From: a bacterium
GTDB lineage: Archaea; Thermoplasmatota; Thermoplasmata; Lutacidiplasmatales; UBA184
DNA: 14,311 nt
Direction of reading: 5' to 3'
Assembly (NCBI GenBank): GCA_021832495.1
Contig: JAKBKR010000015.1
Span: 1 to 14,311, forward strand
In this document: positions 7,271 to 14,161 of the stretch, one piece after another
Numbering within the stretch: the first letter of the stretch is position 1
Layout: each line of letters starts with the position of its first letter
Notes under the pieces: model-generated
The model's database searches: none
What the model saw: the letters and a program-made list of their open reading frames with translations, nothing else
Told to the model about the DNA's origin: nothing
Program-made: the position numbers and the translations under genes

Positions 7271-7979
7271 CGGGTTTCGCTTTCGCCGAGGCCAGCTTGA
7301 GCGCGGCAGCTACCTCTCGAAGCGCCCTAGCAGCTCGTTCCTTCGTTTCTCGCGAGAGCTTGGTGCCCACGATCTCGCTGACCATATCAAGGACCGAACC
7401 CGCGACTTCGAGTCCTTCGCGAAGGGTCTTGCGGGAGCAGTCGTTGGGCAAGAGCACCTTTCCACCTCTCTGGTCGACGTACAATCCAAGGTTCTTGCGG
7501 TCGTTCGCCTTCTCAAGGGCGGTGAACAGGCTTGCGACCGCCTTCGCAGCATGCCCGCCTGTTCGCATTCGAATCTGCTGGAGCTCCTGCTCATGGAGCA
7601 GGTCGCCAAGCATCGCCTCTACCCGCTGACGTGAGAAGGACTTGGCCCTGGTCTTCGAGAGAACCCGATGAACGGGTGCGAAGAGCAGACCTTGAACTAC
7701 GAGGCGGGCAACAAGCGAGTGCTTGAATCTGTGGTCGAAGAGCTGCTTCTCCGAGTACGTCGATATCCCGTTAGGGCTCTTCGAAACGATCCGATAGACC
7801 CCTTCCCCCGCGAGCTTGAAGAGGTATGCTTTGGCCGCCTCTTCGATGCTCAAGACCGCGTGCGAGTAGGCATGTCCCCTGCTCCCGCGCTTGCGCAGGG
7901 CCTCTGCGTCCTTGAAGTGGTCGACGGCGTTTTCGAGGCAGGCCCCAGCCAGCCTGAGGTAGAGCTTCCGACCCCGCAT
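7215..7979 (-). CDS. abiV: AbiV-family HEPN abortive infection protein
   Basis: This 254-aa protein resembles the AbiV (HEPN_AbiV) family. It shows an early helix ENAVDHFKDAEAL, then AYSHAVLSIEEAAKAYLF with the conserved glutamates E46/E47 and lysine K50, then FDHRFKHSLV, corresponding to the family's H-x-x-K/H segment. The C-terminal region is helical with a Lys/Ala/Pro-rich tail. AbiV proteins stop phage growth by shutting down host translation. Here it is cargo inside the casposon, the only gene in its left two-thirds on the minus strand, and convergent with cas1. A TATA-like box (8004-8012) sits 25-33 nt before its ATG, so it probably has its own leaderless promoter. A partner antitoxin is not obvious. 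Confidence 0.8.
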   Translation of the reverse strand: MRGRKLYLRLAGACLENAVDHFKDAEALRKRGSRGHAYSHAVLSIEEAAKAYLFKLAGEGVYRIVSKSPNGISTYSEKQLFDHRFKHSLVARLVVQGLLFAPVHRVLSKTRAKSFSRQRVEAMLGDLLHEQELQQIRMRTGGHAAKAVASLFTALEKANDRKNLGLYVDQRGGKVLLPNDCSRKTLREGLEVAGSVLDMVSEIVGTKLSRETKERAARALREVAAALKLASAKAKPVTSSKLPKPADPLPSSRA

Positions 7980-8003
7980 TCGCTCATGGGCAAGGCCGCG
8001 GAC

Positions 8004-8012
8004 CTATTACTA
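8004..8012 (-). promoter_or_regulatory. TATA-like box of the AbiV gene
   Basis: Read on the minus strand, TAGTAATAG is an AT-rich island centred about 29 nt upstream of the AbiV ATG, as expected for a leaderless archaeal transcript. Confidence 0.5.
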
Positions 8013-8036
8013 GAACGCGGAGGAGCAGGCACCCGA

Positions 8037-8097
8037 GCACTCGTTCGAGTACTCGCCCAGCACTCGCCAGTGCTCGGTCAGCACTCGCCGGCATTCG
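8037..8097 (+). repeat. Helically phased heptamer array in the divergent intergenic region
   Basis: Six variants of GCACTCG start at 8037, 8049, 8060, 8070, 8081 and 8091, a spacing of 10-12 bp, about one DNA turn. Weaker copies at 8029 (GCACCCG) and 8104 (GCACCGG) extend the set. A perfect palindrome, CGAGTACTCG, lies at 8046-8055. The array lies between the divergent AbiV gene and the rightward gene set. It could be a regulator binding array or a replication-initiation region. Confidence 0.55.
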
Positions 8098-8148
8098 ACG
8101 GCCAGCACCGGGGATAGTCGGGAAGTATCTCGGTGAGGATGGGGGACC

Positions 8149-8355
8149 GTGGCCCGCCCGCGAGTCCCCGAGACTGTAAAGCGGGCCAGACGGCAACTCC
8201 GCCAAGCTCGCTATCGCAAGAAGCCGAAGGTGCGGGAAGCTCGCCGCCAAGCGAGCAAGACCTACTACGCGGAGCACCCAGACGAACTCAAGACTCGCGC
8301 GAGGACCCGCCAGATTCTCAAGGGCGACCCCGAGCGACTATCCAAGCTTCGTTAG
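8149..8355 (+). CDS. Small Arg/Lys-rich basic protein
   Basis: This 68-aa ORF starts at GTG 8149, with GGGGGA upstream. It is strongly basic and helical, with iterated Y-x-x-(K/H)-P-x-x-x-(R/K) patterns (YRKKPKVREARR, YYAEHPDELKTR). Such repeats also occur in N-terminal DNA-binding parts of HNH-type phage proteins. It ends at TAG 8353-8355, but the same frame stays open straight into the 8506-9105 ORF. It may therefore be the N-terminal part of a longer protein broken by one amber codon. Alone, it would be a small nucleic-acid-binding protein of unknown role. Confidence 0.55.
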   Translation: MARPRVPETVKRARRQLRQARYRKKPKVREARRQASKTYYAEHPDELKTRARTRQILKGDPERLSKLR

Positions 8356-8505
8356 CGTTTCCGAATCATCGGCCCACACGAACACATCCCGCCCGACGCG
8401 GGACTCGCGACGAAGAACGCATGCGAGACGAAGACGAACGAGCGGGCCGACCTTGCCTACATCCTAGAAAGCCGCTGGCCGAAAGCCGATAGCCCGTGGG
8501 GATTC
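8356..8505 (+). other. In-frame open stretch between TAG and the next start
   Basis: Fifty codons in the same frame as both neighbours contain no stop and no ATG, GTG or TTG. Third positions are mostly G/C, as in the adjoining genes, and the translation (for example ADLAYILESRWPK) looks protein-like. The stretch is better explained as coding than as a spacer. Confidence 0.5.
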
Positions 8506-9105
8506 GTGACGGGTTCCCCCGATCTGAGCGCTCTTCTCGGGCTGGGAGGTAAAGGAAACAACCTCGACCTCAAGGAGTTCATCCGCGACGAGATGCTTCG
8601 GCGCTTCCCCGACCGATATCCCCACCGCGAGGACTTGCCGAACGAGGACGAGGTTCTCCAACGGCACCTCGGTCCGCCCGACATTCGCGAAAGGGAGAAG
8701 CGGGTTCGAGAAGCCCGACTCAAAGAGCTCACCCCCGAATTCCAGTGTCCGAATGAGTACTGCGGGTACTTCGGCCCGATGATTCCGACGGGCAAAGGGC
8801 CGTACCTCGCCGAGAAGTTCACGACCCCAGAAGCAAGAGAGAAGATGGGGGTCTCCGCGACCGACCTGCTGTCTGGGCTTTACTGCCCTCAGTGTCGAGT
8901 GCTCGTTGTCTTCCGACCCGACGTGGACCTCTCCCCACCGTTGGGAGGAAACGACGCGCAGTTCCGATGCGAGTGCGGCTACGCAGGTCCGCTGGCGCCC
9001 GACCCCGTGACAGAGGAGTACAACTGCCCCCAGTGCGGCCTTGTCGTCGGTCAGACCCTCGAAGATCGGCCCGAGAAGCCGCTGAGGAGGGAGTCCTGGG
9101 AATAG
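8506..9105 (+). CDS. Double zinc-ribbon protein
   Basis: The first usable start is GTG 8506, giving 199 aa, but coding sequence appears to extend upstream in frame to TAG 8355. The N-terminal 75 residues are charged and helical. Two zinc ribbons follow: C81/C86 with C127/C130 (YCPQC), and C155/C157 (CECG) with C174/C177 (CPQC). The second, with CGYAG and YNCPQCGLVVG, recalls the TFIIB-type ribbon. It may bind DNA or contact the transcription apparatus. It is followed after 34 bp by the C2H2 protein and then by the HTH-HNH-polB genes. No enzymatic motif is seen. Confidence 0.7.
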   Translation: MTGSPDLSALLGLGGKGNNLDLKEFIRDEMLRRFPDRYPHREDLPNEDEVLQRHLGPPDIREREKRVREARLKELTPEFQCPNEYCGYFGPMIPTGKGPYLAEKFTTPEAREKMGVSATDLLSGLYCPQCRVLVVFRPDVDLSPPLGGNDAQFRCECGYAGPLAPDPVTEEYNCPQCGLVVGQTLEDRPEKPLRRESWE

Positions 9106-9120
9106 CGTAGCCTGAAAGGA

Positions 9121-9145
9121 GTCCATTGGAGCGCCTCCAATGGAC
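9121..9145. promoter_or_regulatory. Perfect 11-bp inverted repeat over a start codon
   Basis: GTCCATTGGAG, a 3-nt spacer CGC, then CTCCAATGGAC. The ATG (9140-9142) of the zinc-finger gene is in the right arm. AAAGGAG (9115-9121) precedes the left arm. As RNA it would form a strong hairpin that hides the start codon and separates it from the Shine-Dalgarno; as DNA it would suit a dimeric repressor. Confidence 0.65.
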
Positions 9146-9682
9146 GACAACGAGCGCCAAGGACCGCCAGAGCAACCCATTCAGCCGACCACGCCCTGCC
9201 CCGACTGCGGCCAGTCGTTCAAGACGAACCAAGGACTCGCGGGACACTGGCGGCTCGCCCACTCGAACAGCACCCGCCGAGCACTCGACGAGCACCGACG
9301 GGCCCTCGACCAGCAGTCGGTCGAGCTCAAGAGGAGGGAAGGGGCCGCGAGACGGGCGGAAACCGAGGCGGCCCGCCGCGAGCGAGCCGCGCGAGATATC
9401 GAGGAGACCCCCGAGTCGGAGCGGATAGGGCGCATCGTCGCCCGTGAGATCGCCTCTCTACCCGAGGTCACTGAGGAGACCATCCTCCGAGTGAACGGCC
9501 GCGACTACCGAATCGAGGACGGGCGACTGACGCACCTCTACTTCCCCGACGGGGAGAAGACCGATTTCGAGGACGGCCAGTGGTTCCAGTTCGGGGGACG
9601 AGCCTACTGCGTCCGAGACGGCAATCTCCGCTCGGTTCGGCCGTCCGCAATCTTGGCCGAGTTCCTCGATGAGGAGGAGTGA
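9140..9682 (+). CDS. C2H2 zinc-finger/coiled-coil protein
   Basis: This is a 180-aa protein. Residues 20-41 form a C2H2 finger: C20-x2-C23, F27, L33, H36-x4-H41. Residues 45-95 are a charged heptad-like helix (EHRRALDQQSVELKRREGAARR), probably a coiled coil. The C-terminal 85 residues form a beta-rich domain with repeated G-x-x-Y/W patterns (VNGRDYRIEDGRLTHLYF, GQWFQFGGRAYCV). Single C2H2 fingers are common in proteins of archaeal viruses and plasmids. It is probably a DNA-binding regulator. Expression may be controlled by the hairpin covering its ATG. A run of heptamers resembling the intergenic array occurs inside its coding region (9259-9298). Confidence 0.75.
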   Translation: MDDNERQGPPEQPIQPTTPCPDCGQSFKTNQGLAGHWRLAHSNSTRRALDEHRRALDQQSVELKRREGAARRAETEAARRERAARDIEETPESERIGRIVAREIASLPEVTEETILRVNGRDYRIEDGRLTHLYFPDGEKTDFEDGQWFQFGGRAYCVRDGNLRSVRPSAILAEFLDEEE

Positions 9683-9685
9683 GCC

Positions 9686-10378
9686 TTGCCGCGTCGATTC
9701 TCGCGGACCTACTCGACTTTCGCGGACTGGCGGTCAGCCCAGCCGAGTCGCTCGAAGTACGTCGCCTCCATCGAGCGGCGGCATGCCCGATACCCGTCCG
9801 CGACCCTGAGCCAGCTTCGGCGGCACCCTCGTTCGGAGCAACTGCCCCTATCGGGGCTCCGACGTGCTCCCCCGTCGCGCCTGCCACTCTCGGCGCTGAG
9901 CACACGGGAACGGCTCCAACGCCAGCGAGCCTTGTCCGTGCTCTCCGAGGTTCGCCGAGGAGAGGGTTCGCTGACGGCTCGGTCGTGGGCTCACGGAGTG
10001 TCTCGCGACTCGGTCCGAAGGGCGACGGGCGCGTTCCGCAAGAGGGGCGGACTTTGGGTCCCCAGTCGGAGAGATCGCGTTCAACGCTGGCTCAAGAGCT
10101 ACGAGGACGGTCGGCGGGCCGAAGTCCTCATTGATGATTCGAGGACCGCGACCCTGCTCTCGAAGTACGCCCACGCCGTCAACGAGTATCTCCTCACGCG
10201 CGACCCCGAGGTCTTCCGCCCGTTCCGAGGTGTGACCTACCGCGACGCATTCGGAGCCGAGCACTCCTTCGAGACCGACGGCGCGTCGATTCTGGCCGCC
10301 GTTGAGCGGTCGGAGTCGGACTTCGGTTCCTTTGCGGACCTCTACGCGGAGCCTGAGGAGGCGGACGAAGCCGCATGA
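9686..10378 (+). CDS. Basic HTH protein of unknown function
   Basis: This 230-aa protein starts at TTG 9686, with GGAGGAG at 9673-9679 six bases upstream. The N-terminal 90 residues are very rich in Arg, Ser and Pro. Residues about 95-125 (TARSWAHGVSRDSVRRATGA) form a helix-turn-helix resembling the modules at the C-termini of Cas1 and PolB. The C-terminal 90 residues are acidic (VTYRDAFGAEHSFETDG). Its stop overlaps the HNH start in ATGA, placing it in the replication operon. It could be an end-binding accessory factor. A terminal protein for protein-primed replication is a speculative alternative, since the adjacent polymerase looks protein-primed. I recognise no family. Confidence 0.7.
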   Translation: MPRRFSRTYSTFADWRSAQPSRSKYVASIERRHARYPSATLSQLRRHPRSEQLPLSGLRRAPPSRLPLSALSTRERLQRQRALSVLSEVRRGEGSLTARSWAHGVSRDSVRRATGAFRKRGGLWVPSRRDRVQRWLKSYEDGRRAEVLIDDSRTATLLSKYAHAVNEYLLTRDPEVFRPFRGVTYRDAFGAEHSFETDGASILAAVERSESDFGSFADLYAEPEEADEAA

Positions 10379-10815
10379 GCTCGGCGAACCCGTTCCTGGT
10401 CGTCCCCATCGCTCGGGCTATCGACGAAGCGCGCGAGCGCTTGGAGCATGGACTCGGCGAGGCCGCGGCGTGGGTCGAGCGCGTGCAAGCGGGAGCCGTC
10501 GAATCCGACCGATGCGCGATCTGCGAGCGGGCCGACGGACCCTTCGAGAAACACCACGTCGCGGGTCGGCTCAACTCGGCCCTCACGATTTGCGCCTGCC
10601 TTCGGTGCCACAGCCGACTTTCCGAACGCCAGAACGGATGGGACCCGCACTGGCAGGTCGAAGGTAACGCCCCCGCGGTCAAGGACGCGCTCCTCCTTCG
10701 AGGGCTGAGCGATCTCTGCGAGGAGCGGGCGAGGCACTTCGGGCCCGCCTACCATGAGCTCGCCAAGCGGCTTCGTGCGACATACGCGAAGCGCGCGAGG
10801 GAGGCGGTCGCGTGA
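10375..10815 (+). CDS. HNH endonuclease
   Basis: This 146-aa protein has the zinc-bound HNH layout: C47-x2-C50, then KHHVAGRLN with H60/H61 and N67, then C75-x2-C78-H79. An HNH nuclease is one of the most frequent companions of Cas1 and PolB in casposons, where it may nick DNA during excision, integration or replication. Residues 1-40 form a helical extension. The start ATG overlaps the upstream stop (ATGA), and the stop overlaps the polB GTG (GTGA, 10812-10815), so three genes are translated as a coupled unit. Confidence 0.9.
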   Translation: MSSANPFLVVPIARAIDEARERLEHGLGEAAAWVERVQAGAVESDRCAICERADGPFEKHHVAGRLNSALTICACLRCHSRLSERQNGWDPHWQVEGNAPAVKDALLLRGLSDLCEERARHFGPAYHELAKRLRATYAKRAREAVA

Positions 10816-13472
10816 GCGACACGCTGCCGTTGGAGGAGCCACCCGTCTTCGTTCGGGTCTTCGAGGAGCCGAAGCGGAAGGCCGCGAGGAGAGAGTTCCC
10901 AGAGGCCAAACCGAACGACCGATTGACGTTGGTCTTCGATACCGAGACGACCACCGACATGAAACAGGAACTCCGCTTCGGAGTCGCTCAGGTCTATGCG
11001 GACGGCCGACTCACGCGAACTATCGTCCTGACGGGGCAAGTCACGGGCACCGAGGCGAGGACGATCTCGGCGTGGGCAGAGACCCACCGAGCCGAAGTCC
11101 TTCCCCTCGAGCGATTCGTCGCGGAGGTCTTCCTGCCGCTCGCCGTTGATATGCGCGCGGTGGTCGTCGGGTTCAACCTGCCTTTCGACCTCTCCCGTAT
11201 CGCGGCCGACTGGGAGCCGAAGAAGAAGATCGCGGGCAAGGACGCTTGGACGCTGTGGATGGTCCCACGGTCGAATCCTCGCTCGGCCTACATCCTTCGG
11301 GTCCGCATCCAACGGGTCGACTCGACGAAGGGGTTCATCGGGTTCACGGGGACGAAGGGACGGTATCGGAAGTTGCGCGGCGCCTTCGTCGACCTCCGAA
11401 CGCTCGTCCATGCCCTCACGGGCGAGAAGCACTCCCTCGGCTCGGCGGCAGAGGCGTTCGGCTGCTCGCTCAAGAAGACCGAGACAGACTATCACGGTCC
11501 CGTCACCGCCCGCTACCTCGACTACTGCCTCAACGACGTAGCGCTGACCTTCGAGCTCTATGAGCGGTGCCGAGGGCGATACCGCGAGTTCGGGTTGACT
11601 GAGCACCCCAGCAAGGTCTACTCGCCCGCCTCCCTCGCCAAGGCCGCGCTGAGGGCGCGGGGAATCGTTCCACCTACGCTTCCCGCCGATCTGACGGGCC
11701 GCCTCATGGCCGCATTCTACGGGGGTAAGGTTGAGGCGCGGGTCGCGAGGCGCGAAGTCCCCGACGTAGCGGTGCTCGATTTCACGTCGCAGTATCCGTC
11801 GCTCTACTGCCTCCTCGGAGCCGAGCGGTTCCTAACGGCAAGAAGCATCGAGACCCGCGACGCAGCCGAAGAGGTCCGAGCGTGGGCCGTACGGTTGACA
11901 CTCGAAGACCTGCTCAGGCCCGAGACTTGGCGCGACCCTCGGATGTGGTCGCACTTCGAGGTCGAGGCCGATGGAGACGTTCTTCCCATCCGCTCAACCT
12001 ACTCGGGCTCCGCGACCGACTCTCCGACTATCGGGTGGAACTACCCAACGACGGAGGCGGGAGTGACTCTGCCCTACATGCTCCCCGACCTACTCGCGGC
12101 GAAGCTGCTCGGCGGGAAGCTCCCGAAGATTGTTAAGGCGACCACATTCGAGCCCGTCGGTCGGCAGGACCTCAACCCGATCTCGATTCTGGGCTCCGAG
12201 GTCGGGCCGTCGGACGACCTCGTTCGCACGCTGACCGAGGCGCGTATCCGCGAGAAGAAGGAGAAGCGGGCGGGGTGGGAGGCACGGGCTCTGGGACTCA
12301 AGATTCTGGTCAACTCGGGGAGCTACGGAATCTTCGTCGAGGTGAATCGAAAGCGGAAGGCAGGCGAGGCGACCGTTCACGGGCTCAACGGAGAACCTTT
12401 CGAGACCGAGGAGGAGCAGCTCGAAGAGCCAGGGAACGACTACTGCCCTCTGCTCGGCGCGACGATAACCGCGAGCGCTCACCTGCTCCTCGCACTGCTC
12501 GATACGGTCGTCGGCGAGGATGGGGGCGAGGTCGTCTACTGTGACACGGATTCCGCGTTTGTCACGCCCTCGAAGATCGCCACGAAGGTCGCCGAAAGGT
12601 TCGACTCGTTGAACCCTTACTCGGTGCCCGTGCCGCTCCTCAAGGACGAGACCGAAGAGAAGGCTCCGCGAGCAGGATACCAGCCGAACACGACCGACCC
12701 CCAGCCTCGGTTCTACGGGTTGTCGGCGAAGCGGTACTGCCTATTCGTCCGCGACAAGAAGGGCCGGCCCCACGTCTTCCGAAAGTCGGCCTCGGACCAC
12801 GGGCTGGGGGTCTTCGAGGCTCCAAGTGAGCGCGGAGAGTTCGTCGCGAGTGTTTGGGAAGCGATCTTGACCGAAGGGACGAAGGCTCCCGACCTCTACT
12901 CGGGGATTCCCGCGACGGCGCGGTTCTCGCTATCGTCCCCGACGCTCGCACCGCGTGTTCGGAAGCTCGGGCCGATTCGTCCGTTCACGTTCCTGACCGC
13001 CCGCTTCCTCGAACCTTCGGCGGACCCGCTGGCCGACCGCTCCGAGTTGGTCGCTTTCATCCCGCCGACCAATAGCGCGGCGCGCTCCGACCTGATGCGA
13101 CTACCTCGGCAGCGCTCTTGGGGGTCCGTCCTCGAAGCGTTCATCCGACACCGAGATCGGAAGTGCTCCTTCGACGGGCAGGGTCGAATGGTCCGCCGTC
13201 ACATCCTGGTCCGCCGCTCGAAGATAGTCGGGTTGGGCAAGGAGGTGAACCGCATCGGCGATGCCCGAGTCCTTGGGCACGCCTTCGTTGGCGGACGAGC
13301 CAAGACCTACGTCGACTGGGAGGCACGGCTGCTCGGAGTGGGCCGTGCCGAGGCCCGTCGGTTGGAGCTGCCGTGGGACTTCGTGATGCGGTCAAAGCGA
13401 CGACTGCGTTCGGGTGCGAAGCTTAGGACGGACGCGGCGGGGAGGGCGCGGCGGGCAGTGGGCGGATTATAG
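10812..13472 (+). CDS. polB: Family B DNA polymerase of the casposon, probably protein-primed
   Basis: This 886-aa polymerase with 3'-5' proofreading should copy the element. Exonuclease motifs: Exo I FDTET (D43, E45), Exo II GFNLPFDL (N122, D126), Exo III YCLND (Y238, D242). Polymerase motifs: FYGG at 302-305, motif A DFTSQYPS (D323), motif B KILVNSGSYG (K497, N501, Y505), motif C YCDTDS (D578, D580), and KRY at 639-641. The A-to-B distance (174 residues) and B-to-C distance (81) exceed those of RNA-primed PolBs and would accommodate TPR1/TPR2-like insertions of protein-primed enzymes. A C-terminal domain (about 770-880) with an HTH-like module is also present in the remnant at 3979-4290. 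Start GTG 10812, coupled to HNH. Confidence 0.95.
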   Translation: MSDTLPLEEPPVFVRVFEEPKRKAARREFPEAKPNDRLTLVFDTETTTDMKQELRFGVAQVYADGRLTRTIVLTGQVTGTEARTISAWAETHRAEVLPLERFVAEVFLPLAVDMRAVVVGFNLPFDLSRIAADWEPKKKIAGKDAWTLWMVPRSNPRSAYILRVRIQRVDSTKGFIGFTGTKGRYRKLRGAFVDLRTLVHALTGEKHSLGSAAEAFGCSLKKTETDYHGPVTARYLDYCLNDVALTFELYERCRGRYREFGLTEHPSKVYSPASLAKAALRARGIVPPTLPADLTGRLMAAFYGGKVEARVARREVPDVAVLDFTSQYPSLYCLLGAERFLTARSIETRDAAEEVRAWAVRLTLEDLLRPETWRDPRMWSHFEVEADGDVLPIRSTYSGSATDSPTIGWNYPTTEAGVTLPYMLPDLLAAKLLGGKLPKIVKATTFEPVGRQDLNPISILGSEVGPSDDLVRTLTEARIREKKEKRAGWEARALGLKILVNSGSYGIFVEVNRKRKAGEATVHGLNGEPFETEEEQLEEPGNDYCPLLGATITASAHLLLALLDTVVGEDGGEVVYCDTDSAFVTPSKIATKVAERFDSLNPYSVPVPLLKDETEEKAPRAGYQPNTTDPQPRFYGLSAKRYCLFVRDKKGRPHVFRKSASDHGLGVFEAPSERGEFVASVWEAILTEGTKAPDLYSGIPATARFSLSSPTLAPRVRKLGPIRPFTFLTARFLEPSADPLADRSELVAFIPPTNSAARSDLMRLPRQRSWGSVLEAFIRHRDRKCSFDGQGRMVRRHILVRRSKIVGLGKEVNRIGDARVLGHAFVGGRAKTYVDWEARLLGVGRAEARRLELPWDFVMRSKRRLRSGAKLRTDAAGRARRAVGGL

Positions 13473-13522
13473 GTCCCGTATCATGCGGCTCCGTCCAAGG
13501 AACGCCGACCAGCGTCCCTCTA

Positions 13523-14146
13523 CTATAGGCGACCAAGGTCTCGGTTGACCGCGTTCTGAAGCTCGGCCACGTATCGGTCACCTATGCTTCCCGGCCGTCG
13601 CCGATCCTCGGCAAACTGGGCTGCCAGCATGCAAACCTCGCAAGGAGGGTCCACGGGGCAGGTACAATGTATCCTGTCGGCGAACGCGTTGATGTCAAAA
13701 GGCGGCAAAACGATCCCAAGGGCCCACTTATGGCGGCGACAATCGTCAGTCCTCCATCTCCTTTCCTCGAAAGGGGTCGGGACGCGGACGAATAGCCCCC
13801 ACCGACCTTCGGCCCTCGCGAACTTGACCATGAGTCCGATGCCGCCCCTCTGCGCGTGGTCTTGCACCGCGTGCCTGAAAGTTTCCTTCAAGCGATGTGG
13901 TAGCCGCACCTGCGCGTTGTTCCCCCGATTCAATGGCCAGACAAGTACTAACCTCATGACGAGGTGGGGATCGGTCTCGACCTCGGTAACCCTGTACTCC
14001 GTTCCCTCGCCGATGAAGTAGCTCAGGTCGGGCTCAGTATCCCAAATCCTCTCACCGCACCCTGTGCAGGGGTGTCGAGGCTCGCCCTGCGGCCGCGACC
14101 ACCCTTGGCCGCACATGACGCATTTCTCGCGGTGGGGTTCGGGCAC
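13523..14146 (-). CDS. Double zinc-cluster protein, inward-facing at the right end
   Basis: The frame is open further, into the inverted repeat and tRNA, but that part cannot be coding. GTG 14146 is the best start: it keeps C9 of the first zinc cluster, which ATG 14116 would remove. The product is 207 aa. Cluster 1 is C9-x2-C12 and C27-x2-C30 (CVMCG, CTGCGE). The centre is mixed alpha/beta with many Arg and Trp residues. Cluster 2 near the C-terminus is C161-x-C163 and C169-x2-C172 (CTCP, CEVC). Transcription runs towards polB. A TATA-like motif in the right inverted repeat lies about 26 nt before the GTG. Probably nucleic-acid binding; no family recognised. Confidence 0.7.
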   Translation of the reverse strand: MPEPHREKCVMCGQGWSRPQGEPRHPCTGCGERIWDTEPDLSYFIGEGTEYRVTEVETDPHLVMRLVLVWPLNRGNNAQVRLPHRLKETFRHAVQDHAQRGGIGLMVKFARAEGRWGLFVRVPTPFEERRWRTDDCRRHKWALGIVLPPFDINAFADRIHCTCPVDPPCEVCMLAAQFAEDRRRPGSIGDRYVAELQNAVNRDLGRL

Positions 14147-14161
14147 GGGCGCAGATAGGGG

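Noticed and set aside
7668..8117. Plus-strand ORF across the AbiV gene and the heptamer array
   Set aside because: It runs antisense to AbiV codons and through the repeat array; the translation has no family features.
8149..9105. TAG decoded as pyrrolysine
   Set aside because: TAG is an ordinary terminator here: the genes ending at 3918, 9105 and 13472 and the minus gene ending at 13523 all use it. A nonsense mutation or error is simpler, though read-through at this one site is not excluded.
10749..11606. Long minus-strand ORF opposite the start of polB
   Set aside because: It is antisense to the exonuclease motifs of PolB; its charged, low-complexity product is typical of a shadow frame.
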